From NCBI GenBank assembly GCA_023388175.1, contig JAEWGT010000011.1, positions 558,001 to 622,000 on the forward strand: DNA of 64,000 nt, in the 5' to 3' direction. Positions 9,424 through 18,368 of this stretch are shown here, in pieces. Position numbers and translations under genes: made by a program. Under the pieces are notes generated by a model. The model did no database searches and had not been told where the DNA came from. It worked only from the letters and a program-made list of their open reading frames with translations. How positions within the stretch are numbered: position 1 is the stretch's first letter; every line of letters begins with the position of its first letter. Source of the stretch: Pseudomonadota bacterium (lineage in GTDB: Bacteria; Pseudomonadota; Alphaproteobacteria; Rhizobiales; Devosiaceae).

Positions 9424-10196
9424 GCCGCCACCTTGCCGTGATGGCTATGCAGTTTGCCCGAAAGCGAACGCCGCAATTCGTTGAAAGCGGTGCTGGAGAC
9501 ATCACGCGGCCGAGGAAGGTCCACAGAGACGTCGCTGTCGATCCGACCCGGTCCCGCACTCATGACGATCACGCGGTTGGAGAGCACCGCCGCTTCTTCT
9601 ATCGAATGGGTTACGAATAGCACGGTGAGCTTGGTGCGTTCCCACAGGTCGAGCAATTCGTCCTGCAGCCGTTCTCGCGTCATGGCATCGAGGGCGCCGA
9701 ATGGCTCGTCCATCAGCACCATTTCCGCATCATTGGCGAGAACGCGGGCAATGGCCACGCGCTGTTTCATGCCGCCCGAAAGCTGATGCGGATAGGCATC
9801 GGCAAAACGCCCGAGCCCGACGAGATCCACGAAATGATCGACCGTCTCCTTGATCTCGTTTCTCGGCCGCCGCCGCGATGCGGGGCCGAAGCCTATGTTG
9901 TCGCGCACGGTCAGCCATGGAAACAGGCCGTAATCCTGGAACACCATGCCGCGCGAGGGATCGGGCCCCTCGATCGGTCGGTTCCACATCAGCGCCTCAC
10001 CGGCGCTGGCCGTCTCGAAACCTGCCACGATGCGGAGGAGAGTGGACTTTCCGCAGCCGGACGCGCCCAGCAGGCAGACAAATTCCCCCCGCTTCACGTC
10101 CAGATTGGCGTCGCGCAGAGCCTCGATGGTGCGTCCTTGCACCGCAAAGGTTTTGCCGACATTGCGCAATGAAAGAATGGTGGGGGCGTCAGACAT
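9420..10196 (-). CDS. ABC transporter ATP-binding protein (SsuB/TauB-like)
   Basis: 258 residues with all ABC motifs: Walker A GASGCGKST, Q-loop VFQDYGLFPW, signature LSGGMKQRV, Walker B VLMDEPFGALD and the H-loop VTHSIEEA. The DYGLFPWLTV stretch is typical of the nitrate/sulfonate/taurine (NitT/TauT) import family. It overlaps the permease gene by 8 bases. Together with the adjacent permease and substrate-binding protein it forms a complete importer, probably delivering the substrate of the catabolic enzymes on either side. Confidence 0.92.
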   Translation of the reverse strand: MSDAPTILSLRNVGKTFAVQGRTIEALRDANLDVKRGEFVCLLGASGCGKSTLLRIVAGFETASAGEALMWNRPIEGPDPSRGMVFQDYGLFPWLTVRDNIGFGPASRRRPRNEIKETVDHFVDLVGLGRFADAYPHQLSGGMKQRVAIARVLANDAEMVLMDEPFGALDAMTRERLQDELLDLWERTKLTVLFVTHSIEEAAVLSNRVIVMSAGPGRIDSDVSVDLPRPRDVSSTAFNELRRSLSGKLHSHHGKVAA

Positions 10197-11040
10197 GATT
10201 GGGGCTCCAGGACAAGAGCTTGCGGCCGATCATCAGGATGATCCGGTCGGAAATGAAACCGGCGACGCCGATGGCGATCATGCCGCAGATGACGATTTCG
10301 GTGCGCGACAATTGCCGTGCTTCCATGATGATGGCGCCAAGGCCGGTCGGGACGCCCGTCATCTCGCCGATGACGATGATCATCCACGCAAAGCCGAGGC
10401 CAAGCCGCAAGCCGGTGAATATTGCCGGCAGGGCGGCGGGCAGAACGACCCTGCCAAATTGCGCGGACGGCGAGCAGCCGAGCATGCTGGCAGCCTCGAA
10501 CAGCCGCGGCTCCACCGAGCGAACCCCGAAAACCGTATTGATCAGGATTGGGTAGAAGGCTCCGAGAAACACCAGAAAGATCGCCGATGTCGGGCCGATA
10601 CCGAAGATGATCATGGCCAGCGGCAGCCAGGCGGTCACGGGTATGGGTCGCAGGATTTGCAGCATGGGGTCGAACATCTGCCGCACCGCAGGAATGCGAC
10701 CGATCATCAGGCCCAGCGGCAGTGCGACGATGACGGCCAGAAAGAACCCGCCATAGACCCGCGAGACCGACGCGATAACATGGGTTAGCAAGGTGCCGCT
10801 GAAAAAGTCGTTGCGGATGCCGCCAACGGCCAGGTCGTAGAACGCCATGGCCACCTGCGAGGGGGGCGGGATCAGGCTATAGGCTTGGCCGGCTGTAGCA
10901 AAGTGCCACCAGACAAGCAGCAGCGCTGGCAGCACCAGTGCCAGAATCGGTTGCTTGAGCCGCGCGACCTCGAAGGCTGGATGCCTTCGAGGGGCGGTTG
11001 CGGCAGGCGGGGTATCGGTCCGGTCGGCCGCGATACTCAT
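10189..11040 (-). CDS. ABC transporter permease (SsuC/TauC-like)
   Basis: 283 residues from the ATG at 11040; the longer open frame upstream overlaps the binding-protein gene and is not used. A cytoplasmic, proline-rich N-terminus precedes about six transmembrane helices. The inner-membrane EAA-like motif is visible around EAASMLGCSPSAQFGRVVLP (roughly residue 175-195), which contacts the ATPase. Family: NitT/TauT-type importers. It lies between the binding protein, four bases upstream, and the ATPase, in a compact operon. Confidence 0.9.
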   Translation of the reverse strand: MSIAADRTDTPPAATAPRRHPAFEVARLKQPILALVLPALLLVWWHFATAGQAYSLIPPPSQVAMAFYDLAVGGIRNDFFSGTLLTHVIASVSRVYGGFFLAVIVALPLGLMIGRIPAVRQMFDPMLQILRPIPVTAWLPLAMIIFGIGPTSAIFLVFLGAFYPILINTVFGVRSVEPRLFEAASMLGCSPSAQFGRVVLPAALPAIFTGLRLGLGFAWMIIVIGEMTGVPTGLGAIIMEARQLSRTEIVICGMIAIGVAGFISDRIILMIGRKLLSWSPNHV

Positions 11041-11044
11041 GGCT

Positions 11045-12007
11045 TTAGACCTTTTGTTCGAGGTTCTGGACAAAGCTGGTGTCGAAGAAGGTGTCGAAGT
11101 CGGGCAGCGCCTGGATCTGGTTGAGTTCCACCATATGCTGTGCATAGGTTTTGGACTGGCTCAACTCAGTCTCTCCGAATTTCCAGGTCAGTTCCACATT
11201 AGGGGCGGAGAGCTCGATTGCCGCACGGTCCTGGCCGAGCTTCATCACTGCCATTTCCACCATCTCGGCGGGGTTGGCCATGGCATGTTCGGAGGCCTGG
11301 CGGTGGATGTCCAGGATCACATCGACCAGTTCCGGGCGTTCCGAGAGCGTCTCCCGATGCGCACCAAAGATCATGTTGAGAGCGCCCATTTCGGTGCCAT
11401 AGGGATACTCGACAATCTTGCCGATACCGGTCGCAAGGCTGACGCCCGGTGCTGGTTCGGCGCCGACATAGGCGTCGATATCGCCGCGCGCCAGCGCCAG
11501 GTGCATTTCGCTGAAGGAGATGCGGACCGGTGTCACATCGGCGATGGAAAGGCCCTCCATGCGCAACCGCTCGAGGATGAAGACCTCCTGGGTCGAACCG
11601 GGCCAGATGGCAACCCGCTTGCCCTTGAGATCGGCTATGGAGTCGATATCGCTGTCCTTGCCGGCGACCACGCCCATGCCCTTGTTGCAGGCACCGCCGA
11701 TGACAACGATGGGTTCGCCGGCAGCCGCGCCCAGCGTTGCCGCGGCAATACCGAACATGCCGAAATCAACGGACTTGGTCACCACCGCATTCTTGCCCTC
11801 GGTCGGGCTCTCAAAGGGAATGACTTCGACCTTGTATCCGGCTGGCGTGAACTGGTCATAGAAATGCGGCGCGATGGAGTGGATAAGCTTGAGCGCGCCC
11901 ATGCGGATGGTGGTTTCCGACTGCGCCCGGACAAAGGGCATGGGTAGAACCGCCGCAGCGGCGGCGGTTGCGGCCGATGTTGCGAGGAATTTGCGTCTAT
12001 TCATCAT
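11045..12007 (-). CDS. ABC transporter substrate-binding protein (NMT1/SsuA-like)
   Basis: 320 residues from the ATG at 12007 (a second ATG follows at once). The N-terminus MMNRRKFLATSAATAAAAAV is a Tat-like export signal with an RRKFL motif ending near the FVRAQS cleavage site, so the mature protein is periplasmic. The rest is an NMT1/SsuA-like fold (KSVDFGMFGIAAATLGAAAG, GKRVAIWPGSTQE). It should present the ligand to the adjacent permease and ATPase. The ligand is unknown; family members bind sulfonates, taurine, nitrate, pyrimidine precursors or other small anions and heterocycles. Confidence 0.9.
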   Translation of the reverse strand: MMNRRKFLATSAATAAAAAVLPMPFVRAQSETTIRMGALKLIHSIAPHFYDQFTPAGYKVEVIPFESPTEGKNAVVTKSVDFGMFGIAAATLGAAAGEPIVVIGGACNKGMGVVAGKDSDIDSIADLKGKRVAIWPGSTQEVFILERLRMEGLSIADVTPVRISFSEMHLALARGDIDAYVGAEPAPGVSLATGIGKIVEYPYGTEMGALNMIFGAHRETLSERPELVDVILDIHRQASEHAMANPAEMVEMAVMKLGQDRAAIELSAPNVELTWKFGETELSQSKTYAQHMVELNQIQALPDFDTFFDTSFVQNLEQKV

Positions 12008-12027
12008 GGTCGGATCTCCTGAAAGGG

Positions 12028-13869
12028 CTAAGCGGTGGCGGATAGGGCGGCGGGGGCGTTTGCGGTGAGGTAATTGCGCCACCCGCCGAAGGCGGTAATG
12101 TTTGTCGCGTCTGCGAGCGCATAGGGTTCGCAGATGAAGCCTTTGACGATACTGCCGTCTTCGACTTCGATGGATCCGATCCCGAGCGGCGCAGGAATGG
12201 CCGCGACGAAACTGCCGAAACCGGCCATGGGCACGTCCCACAATTCAATTTCGATTTGTCCGGCGCCACCATCGCGGGCAAGGCCGGGCTTGGGCGGGAC
12301 GGAATTACGCAAAGCGTAGAGGCTATAACCGGGCGCGGTGCGCGTTGTCTGTGCCAGTACGGCACCGCGTTCAATGAGTTGCTTGTTGAGCGGCTGGCCG
12401 GAAAGATGCGCGCCGACGACAGCGAGGCGTATGCTGTTCTTTGGGAGGCTGGGGACCACTTCTGAGGTGAGTGCCAGCGGCGTATGGCGGGCACCTAGTT
12501 TCGCCTGAGTATCGGCGCGATGCAGATTATCGGCGAGGGCCGCAATCATGCCATCGCCGCAGCGCGGTCCGATCAGCGTGACGCCAACCGGCAGGCCCTG
12601 TTCGCTCCAGCCAGCAGGTACGGCGATTGCAGCCATGTCCAGCAGGTTGACGAAATTTGTGAACAGCCCCAGACGTGAATTGGCGCCGACCGGGTCGGCC
12701 AGCATTGCCTCTATACTGGGATGGTCTGGCGCCGTTGGCAGCACAATGACGTCCACCTTGCTGAACAGATCCTCTGCCTTGCGACCGAGCTCTGCGAGGC
12801 GATATTGAGCCTCAAATGCGTCCAGCGCCGAATATTCGCGGCCCGACAGGATAATCCCGCGCACCACAGGATGAATGCTGTCCGGTTGCGTCTCCGCGAA
12901 ATCGCGGATCGCGGCGAGGCGCTCTGCTACCCATGGGCCGGCATAAAGCAGGAGAGCGGCTTCTTCGAAGGGCGCATAGTCGAACGGTACGGCGGTGCCG
13001 CCCTGATGCACCAGCTTGGCTTGGGCAGCAGTATATTGGTGCCGAACCTCGGGGGCGCATCGGGACAGCACACTCTCGTCAAGCACTGCAAATCGGAAGC
13101 CATTGGGCGCAATGGTGGACAGCGCCTTGCGGCCGGGCCGGGAGTAGGGGTCAGCCTTGTCGTGGATGGCGGCTGCATCGAGCACAATCAGGCTGTCAGC
13201 AACTGTGTTGGCAAGGATCGAAACGCAGTCAAGCGTACGGCAGGCCGGAACCACACCGCTTGTACTGAGCAGACCACGGCTCGGCTTGAGGCCGACGATA
13301 TTGTTGAAGCCTGCGGGCACCCGCCCGGAACCGGCGGTATCTGTGCCAAGGGCGAAAGCGACCTGGCCCTTTGCCACTGCTACCGCCGAGCCGGAGCTGG
13401 AGCCGCCCGACACAAGCGCGCTATCCAGGGCACAGGCAGGAATTCCATAGGGCGAACGGGTGCCATTGAGCCCGGTGGCGAATTGATCGAGATTGGTCTT
13501 GCCTACGGGAATGGCGCCGGCATCGATCAGCTTCTGCACAACGAATGCGGACATTTGCGGCCGATAGGCGAATTCGGGGCAGGCAGCGGTGGTGTCGAGC
13601 CCCTCGACGTCGATATTGTCTTTGACCCCAAACGGAATGCCAAAAAGGGGCAGGTCTTCGCCTGCATCCAGCCGCGCTTTGGCGCGGGCAAGAAGGGTGT
13701 GTGCCGCATCGCGGGCCATGACCGAAATCCATACCGGTCGCCCTTCGGCCTCGACTGCCGACAGCGTTGCATCGAGATCGGCGAAGGCATTCCGCCCTGC
13801 GCGATAGGCGGCAACGCGGGCCGCAATATCATGAAGGTTTTCGAGAGCTGTGTGGGCTGGATTTGTCAA
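12028..13869 (-). CDS. atzF: Allophanate hydrolase (AtzF type)
   Basis: 613 residues, the usual length of AtzF. Residues 1-450 are an amidase-signature domain: the catalytic lysine region PFGVKDNIDV, the glycine/serine-rich signature SGGSSSGSAVAVA and the GTDTAGSGRVPA block give the Ser-cisSer-Lys triad. The C-terminal 150 or so residues, beginning around RLAVVGAHLSGQPLN, match the AtzF C-terminal domain. The enzyme converts allophanate to ammonia and CO2, the last step of s-triazine, biuret and urea-carboxylase pathways. No urea carboxylase, cyanuric acid hydrolase or biuret hydrolase is visible nearby, so here it probably ends another route. It is the first gene of the minus-strand cluster, divergent from a LysR gene. 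Confidence 0.9.
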   Translation of the reverse strand: MTNPAHTALENLHDIAARVAAYRAGRNAFADLDATLSAVEAEGRPVWISVMARDAAHTLLARAKARLDAGEDLPLFGIPFGVKDNIDVEGLDTTAACPEFAYRPQMSAFVVQKLIDAGAIPVGKTNLDQFATGLNGTRSPYGIPACALDSALVSGGSSSGSAVAVAKGQVAFALGTDTAGSGRVPAGFNNIVGLKPSRGLLSTSGVVPACRTLDCVSILANTVADSLIVLDAAAIHDKADPYSRPGRKALSTIAPNGFRFAVLDESVLSRCAPEVRHQYTAAQAKLVHQGGTAVPFDYAPFEEAALLLYAGPWVAERLAAIRDFAETQPDSIHPVVRGIILSGREYSALDAFEAQYRLAELGRKAEDLFSKVDVIVLPTAPDHPSIEAMLADPVGANSRLGLFTNFVNLLDMAAIAVPAGWSEQGLPVGVTLIGPRCGDGMIAALADNLHRADTQAKLGARHTPLALTSEVVPSLPKNSIRLAVVGAHLSGQPLNKQLIERGAVLAQTTRTAPGYSLYALRNSVPPKPGLARDGGAGQIEIELWDVPMAGFGSFVAAIPAPLGIGSIEVEDGSIVKGFICEPYALADATNITAFGGWRNYLTANAPAALSATA

Positions 13870-13950
13870 GAAGGCTAGTCCGTTGATCGTTGATGCGTGT
13901 CAGACTATCGATCGGAGCGTTGCCGTCTATTGCTTGTTTTTGATCACCGT

Positions 13951-13967
13951 GTTGCAATATACGCAAC
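13951..13967. promoter_or_regulatory. Putative LysR-type operator
   Basis: An interrupted palindrome GTTGC-N7-GCAAC with the T-N11-A spacing of LysR boxes lies between the divergent allophanate hydrolase and LysR genes, 17 bases before the LysR start codon. It is the best candidate site for control of the catabolic operon and for autoregulation. Inferred from sequence only. Confidence 0.5.
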
Positions 13968-13983
13968 GCATCTGGAGCCACGC

Positions 13984-14886
13984 ATGAGACACCTCAAGAC
14001 GCTCAAATGTATCGCCGATGTCGCCAGCAGTGGCTCCATCCGCCAGAGTGCCGACCGCCTGTCGATCACCCCCTCGGCACTCACCCGCAAGATTCAGGAT
14101 TTCGAGACAGAACTGGGTACCCCGATATTTGAGCGTATGCCGCAGGGCATGCGCCTGAATGCGGCCGGGGAACTCGTCCTGCGCCACATTCGCTCGCAAT
14201 TGTCCGATTTTGAGCGTCTGCGGTCGCAGCTTTCTGACCTTTCGGGCGTGCGGCGCGGGCATGTTACCATTGCGGCGAGCCAGGCCTTCGCCCATGGCCT
14301 CATCCCGCACGAAATTGCCACTTACCGCGCGCAGCATCCGCTGGTCTCATTCTCTGTCTTGGTTCGCGATCACATCCATGCAGTCAAGGCCATCGTCGGC
14401 TTTGAAGCGGATGTCGCACTCGTCATCGCGCCGCCGCCAGCGCCTGAATTTCAGCCCCTGCTCGTTCTGCATCAGCCGCTTTGCGCCCTTATGAGCAAGG
14501 ATCACCCACTTGCCGCAGCCAGCACGGTGCGGCTGCGCGAATGTCTCGAATATCCAATAGCAATGCCGGGGCCGACCTTGGCCATCCGGCATCTTCTTCA
14601 GGCCGCCTTGGTGCGTCTGGGGCTGCCGTTCAACACTGTGGTCGAGTCAGACTCCTTTGAGGTGCTGCGAACGTACGCCGGCGGAGAGAACGTCATCTCG
14701 TTCCAAATTCGCGCCGGCATACCGCAGGCCAACAGTAACCTGGTTGCGCGTGAGATCGACCAGCGGGATATGCCGCCAACACAATTGGTGCTCGGGCAAT
14801 TGCGCGGTCGCGCATTGTCCGTCGCTGCCGCCAAATTCGTGGACCTGATCTCGAGCAGTCTGCACACGCGCTACAGCGTCGGTTGA
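13984..14886 (+). CDS. LysR family transcriptional regulator
   Basis: 300 residues from the ATG at 13984; the open frame extends upstream without family similarity. The N-terminal winged helix-turn-helix spans about residues 1-60 (SGSIRQSADRLSITPSALTRKIQDFE, followed by TPIFERMPQGMRLNAAG). The rest is a substrate-binding-like effector domain (VTIAASQAFAHGLIP, HPLVSFSVLV). It is divergent from the nitrogen-compound catabolic operon with a LysR-type palindrome between them, so it most likely activates that operon in response to the substrate or an intermediate. Confidence 0.9.
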   Translation: MRHLKTLKCIADVASSGSIRQSADRLSITPSALTRKIQDFETELGTPIFERMPQGMRLNAAGELVLRHIRSQLSDFERLRSQLSDLSGVRRGHVTIAASQAFAHGLIPHEIATYRAQHPLVSFSVLVRDHIHAVKAIVGFEADVALVIAPPPAPEFQPLLVLHQPLCALMSKDHPLAAASTVRLRECLEYPIAMPGPTLAIRHLLQAALVRLGLPFNTVVESDSFEVLRTYAGGENVISFQIRAGIPQANSNLVAREIDQRDMPPTQLVLGQLRGRALSVAAAKFVDLISSSLHTRYSVG

Positions 14887-15127
14887 CCGCATGTCGAAGA
14901 CAGGCCGCTGGCCGGCATTTGTGGGGACCTTATTCCGGGTAGGGTAGGCTATGCCGGTCGCGGATCGCCTGGCCTTCCTATCCGGTCGGTTAAAGGTCAG
15001 TCCTGCAGGATCAGCGCGACCTTCTCGAAAACTTCTGGATATCATCAGGCACTCAACACGGCCGATAGATGTGGGCGTCCAATCTGATCTCTCCCCAGGG
15101 TGAGGGCGGTGGGTGTCACCAATGCGT
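14887..15127. other. Intergenic region with no gene seen
   Basis: No convincing coding frame, RNA gene or terminator is visible between the LysR gene and the regulatory region of the second mrp operon. The short frames here are shadows. Confidence 0.4.
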
Positions 15128-15145
15128 CGTTCATATTTCAGAACG
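15128..15145. promoter_or_regulatory. Inverted repeat, putative sigma54 activator site 1
   Basis: The dyad CGTTC-N8-GAACG. A second dyad with the same GTTC-N8-GAAC core is centred 33 bp downstream, about three helical turns. Both lie upstream of the sigma54 promoter at 15219-15233, centred about 110 and 75 bp before the predicted start site, as expected for enhancer sites of an NtrC-type activator. The obvious candidate activator is encoded in the same operon at 23271. Confidence 0.55.
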
Positions 15146-15160
15146 CCATGGCGGCAGTCA

Positions 15161-15178
15161 TGTTCGGATTTTCGAACG
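15161..15178. promoter_or_regulatory. Inverted repeat, putative sigma54 activator site 2
   Basis: The dyad GTTC-N8-GAAC (15162-15177), the second copy of the repeat at 15128-15145. The conserved half-sites, different spacer sequence and helical phasing argue for a paired protein-binding site rather than chance or a terminator. Confidence 0.55.
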
Positions 15179-15218
15179 TAATGGCTCGCAAGTGCCCTGA
15201 TTTCCGGCCTCCTTGATC

Positions 15219-15233
15219 TGGCACAGGTCTTGC
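15219..15233 (+). promoter_or_regulatory. Sigma54 (RpoN) promoter of the mrp-trk operon
   Basis: TGGCAC-N5-TTGC, an exact match to the -24/-12 consensus with the required GG-N10-GC spacing. Transcription should start near 15245, about 22 bases before the GTG of mrpA. That GTG is preceded by AGGAGG at 15252-15257. Two activator-type dyads lie just upstream and the operon encodes its own sigma54-dependent activator. Confidence 0.75.
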
Positions 15234-15267
15234 GACGCGGAGCCCGATCCTAGGAGGTTGGTTTCGC

Positions 15268-17577
15268 GTGTCGCTGGTCTGGATGCTTATAATTGCTGTT
15301 GTGGGGAGTGTGCTGGGGTGGCGCGCATCGTCGCTCCGCGGCGTTGCCGGGATGCTTCTTCCTGTATTGGTGCCGGCAACGCTGTTCGTTTCGCTGTTGC
15401 TGCATTGGCCCCTCATTACTCAGGGCGGCGTAGTCACCGAGGCTGTTGCCTGGGTGCCATCGCTCAATGTGTCGCTGAACCTGCGTCTCGACGGGTTTTC
15501 CTATCTTTTTACGCTGCTGATTACCGGGATCGGGTCACTCGTCACCCTCTACGCAGGGGCGTATTTTTCCGATGCCCCGGCACAGCATAGGGCACGGTTC
15601 ATCTTCCTTATTCTCATTTTCATGACGGCGATGATCGGCACTGTGCTGTCCGATAACCTGATCGTCATGTTCGTGTTCTGGGAAGCCACCAGCCTGACCT
15701 CCTTCCTGCTGATTGGTTTTGACGCGCGCAAGGTGGAGGCGCGCAGGGCGGCGCTGCAATCCCTGCTGATTACTGCCGGCGGTGGACTGGCGTTGTTCGG
15801 AGCCATTCTGCTGGTCGGGATGGATCTCGGCACCTTCAACATCAGCGAGATAGCGCTGCAGCCGGAGCAGTTGGCGCAGAGTCAGAATCTTGCGGCCATC
15901 CTCGTGCTGTTGCTGATCGGTGCGTTTACGAAGTCGGCCCAGTTCCCGTTTCACTTCTGGCTGCCGCAGGCGATGGCCGCGCCGACGCCGGCCTCGGCCT
16001 ATCTGCATTCGGCGACCATGGTGAAGCTCGGCATTTATCTGCTTGGCCGCTTCGATGCTGCCTTTTCCGCGGTGCCTGCCTTTGGCGTGGCATTGGTGGT
16101 CTTCGGATCGCTCACGATGCTTATCGCTGCATTCAATGCGCTACGGGCAACGGGCTATAAGGCCATTCTGGCCCAATCGACCGTCGCCTCGCTTGGCATT
16201 CTGGTGATGCTGATTGGCCTTGATGGTGAGGTGGCCGCCGTGGCGACTGCCGGCTTCATACTTGCCCATGCGCTTTACAAAGCAGCATTGTTCTTCTGTG
16301 CCGGAACGGCGATCCACGCAACGCATATTGCTGAATTGCGCAAGCTTGGTGGCCTTGTCCGCTACCTGCCTTTTACCGCCGCCGCCGCAGTGCTGGCGAG
16401 CTTCTCCATGGCAGGTTTGCCGCCCTTTATCGGCTTCATCTCGAAGGAATATCTTTTTGAGGCGCAACTGGAGAGCGGTTGGAACATCGCGCCGGTTATT
16501 ATCGCAGTGATCGTCAACGGCATCATGGTGTCGGTGGCGGGCGTGGTCTCGCTCCGTCCTTTCTTCCTGGGCCGGGACAAGATCAGCAAGGTTGATCACG
16601 GCGAAACGCCCGGCCTGCTGTTCGGCCCGCTGCTACTTGGCGTACTGGGCGTGGTGATGGGCCTCATCCCCGGCGTGGTAACACGGCATCTTGTGGGCCC
16701 GGCCGCGACCGCGCTTTACGGCGCGCCAATCGATACCAGCTTTTCGCTGTGGCACGGCGTCACTCCGATGCTGTTCCTCAGCATGGCGGCCATTGGACTG
16801 GGGGCGGTTCTGGCGTGGCGCTGGGACCAGCTGCATGACGGCATAAATAAGGCTGGGTGGTCGCAGCGGCTTGATGCCAACCGTCTCTACCACCGCACCG
16901 TCGAGTTGGTTCTGGCTTTGGCGCGCGCCTGCACGCAGTGGCTGCAGAACGGCGATCAGCGCCGCTACACGCTCATTACATTGGTTATGCTGCTGGGCAG
17001 CGCGACCTGGATTCTGCTGCGATTTGGCGCGTTCGCCTTGCCGGTATATGACGAGATCCTTCCCGTGCCGTCCGTGCTGATCCTGGCTGGCGTTTTCGGC
17101 GCATTGGTTGCCACCAAGGTCCGGTCGCTGGTTGCAGCCCTGATTGGTGTGGGCATTGTCGGCTATGGCTTGGCTTTGCTGTTCGTGCTCAACGGCGCAC
17201 CCGATCTGGCGCTCACGCAGTTTGCCGTAGAAACGCTGGTTCTGGTTGTCATCATGGCAGTTCTGCTACGGCTGCCCACGCAAACAGAGCCAACGCGCAA
17301 GCCTATGGAGCGGCGGTTCGATGCGCTGATCGCCATTGGGTTCAGCCTGATCGTCTTCGTCGGCCTTGCCGCTATGCTGGCTCTGCCATTCGATGCACGC
17401 ATCTCCGAATTCTATGGGGCGACCAGCTATACCGAGGCCCTTGGCCACAACGTCGTCAACGTCATCATCGTCGATTACCGCGCGCTCGATACGCTGGGCG
17501 AGATAGCGGTCGTTGCCCTCGCCACCATGGGGGCATGGGCGTTGCTTCGCCGCCGCAAAGTGGATCGGAAGGGCTGA
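15268..17577 (+). CDS. mrpA: Na+/H+ antiporter subunit A (MrpA)
   Basis: 769 residues, almost wholly membrane-embedded. The NuoL-like channel domain spans roughly residues 1-480 (for example VFWEATSLTSFLLIGF and FTKSAQFPFHFWLPQAMAAPTPASAYLHSATMV) and is followed by the MrpA-specific C-terminal helices. Unlike the antiporter at the left edge, subunit B is a separate gene here, so this is a seven-gene Group 1 type Mrp system. The start is a GTG preceded by AGGAGG. It is the first gene of a sigma54-promoted operon that continues through mrpB-G, a two-component system and trkAH. Confidence 0.95.
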   Translation: MSLVWMLIIAVVGSVLGWRASSLRGVAGMLLPVLVPATLFVSLLLHWPLITQGGVVTEAVAWVPSLNVSLNLRLDGFSYLFTLLITGIGSLVTLYAGAYFSDAPAQHRARFIFLILIFMTAMIGTVLSDNLIVMFVFWEATSLTSFLLIGFDARKVEARRAALQSLLITAGGGLALFGAILLVGMDLGTFNISEIALQPEQLAQSQNLAAILVLLLIGAFTKSAQFPFHFWLPQAMAAPTPASAYLHSATMVKLGIYLLGRFDAAFSAVPAFGVALVVFGSLTMLIAAFNALRATGYKAILAQSTVASLGILVMLIGLDGEVAAVATAGFILAHALYKAALFFCAGTAIHATHIAELRKLGGLVRYLPFTAAAAVLASFSMAGLPPFIGFISKEYLFEAQLESGWNIAPVIIAVIVNGIMVSVAGVVSLRPFFLGRDKISKVDHGETPGLLFGPLLLGVLGVVMGLIPGVVTRHLVGPAATALYGAPIDTSFSLWHGVTPMLFLSMAAIGLGAVLAWRWDQLHDGINKAGWSQRLDANRLYHRTVELVLALARACTQWLQNGDQRRYTLITLVMLLGSATWILLRFGAFALPVYDEILPVPSVLILAGVFGALVATKVRSLVAALIGVGIVGYGLALLFVLNGAPDLALTQFAVETLVLVVIMAVLLRLPTQTEPTRKPMERRFDALIAIGFSLIVFVGLAAMLALPFDARISEFYGATSYTEALGHNVVNVIIVDYRALDTLGEIAVVALATMGAWALLRRRKVDRKG

Positions 17578-17580
17578 CCG

Positions 17581-17988
17581 ATGAACTCACTCATCTTCGT
17601 CTCAAGTGCGCGGATTCTCTTTTTCCTGATGCTGGGAGCATCAGTCTATATCCTGTGGCGCGGCCATGATGAGCCCGGCGGCGGCTTTGTCGGAGGCCTC
17701 GTCGCAGCCATGGCCTTCGCCATCGTCGCGCTGGCTGACGGTGTCCCCAGGGCGCGCAGATTGTTGCGCCTGCATCCGATAGGTCTTGGGGGGCTCGGTG
17801 TTTTCCTGGGCTTTATCAGCGGTTTGCCGGGCCTCTGGATCGATGGGTCCTACCTTGCCCATCAATGGCTGTTCTTTCCCAATGGCTTCAAGCTTGGGAC
17901 CACCATGATCTTTGACGTCGGCGTCTATCTCGTCGTTCTGGGTGGCATGCTCGCCCTCGTCTTCCGCCTTTATGAGGATGCACCGTGA
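17581..17988 (+). CDS. mrpB: Na+/H+ antiporter subunit B (MrpB)
   Basis: 135 residues, the standard MnhB length, with about four transmembrane helices. The hallmark RGHDEPGGGFVGGLV segment is near residue 25 and LFFPNGFKLGTTMIFDVGVYLVVLG is near the C-terminus. It starts three bases after mrpA and overlaps mrpC by four bases (GTGA junction), showing tight coupling within the operon. Confidence 0.95.
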   Translation: MNSLIFVSSARILFFLMLGASVYILWRGHDEPGGGFVGGLVAAMAFAIVALADGVPRARRLLRLHPIGLGGLGVFLGFISGLPGLWIDGSYLAHQWLFFPNGFKLGTTMIFDVGVYLVVLGGMLALVFRLYEDAP

Positions 17989-18368
17989 GCCTGATTTACG
18001 CTGCCGGCATTGCCGCCATAATGGGATGCGGCATCTACATGCTGCTGTCCCGTCACACCATGCGCATCCTTCTCGGTGTCATGCTGATCTCGGCCGGGGT
18101 CAATTTCGTCATTTTCCTGGCGGGACGGATCGGGCCAAAACCGCCACCATTGATCGAGGCGGGGGCCTATACGCTTGGCCCGGACGCGGCCAATCCATTG
18201 CCGCAAGCGCTGGTGCTCACAGCGATCGTCATCGGGTTTTCGCTCATTGCCTTTGCTTCGGCGCTTGCCTTGCAGACCTTCCGCACCAGCGGAACTCTGG
18301 ATCAACGCGCGCTGAACGACGCTGAGGAGCTCGGCTCGCCATATGGTGGTGGAGAAACGCGCAAGTGA
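17985..18368 (+). CDS. mrpC: Na+/H+ antiporter subunit C (MrpC)
   Basis: 127 residues, NuoK-like, with three helices. The segments LLSRHTMRILLGVMLIS, GVNFVIFLAGR and NPLPQALVLTAIVIGF are characteristic of MrpC. A short charged tail follows helix 3. It begins with GTG overlapping the mrpB stop, and its own end overlaps mrpD by four bases. Confidence 0.94.
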   Translation: MSLIYAAGIAAIMGCGIYMLLSRHTMRILLGVMLISAGVNFVIFLAGRIGPKPPPLIEAGAYTLGPDAANPLPQALVLTAIVIGFSLIAFASALALQTFRTSGTLDQRALNDAEELGSPYGGGETRK

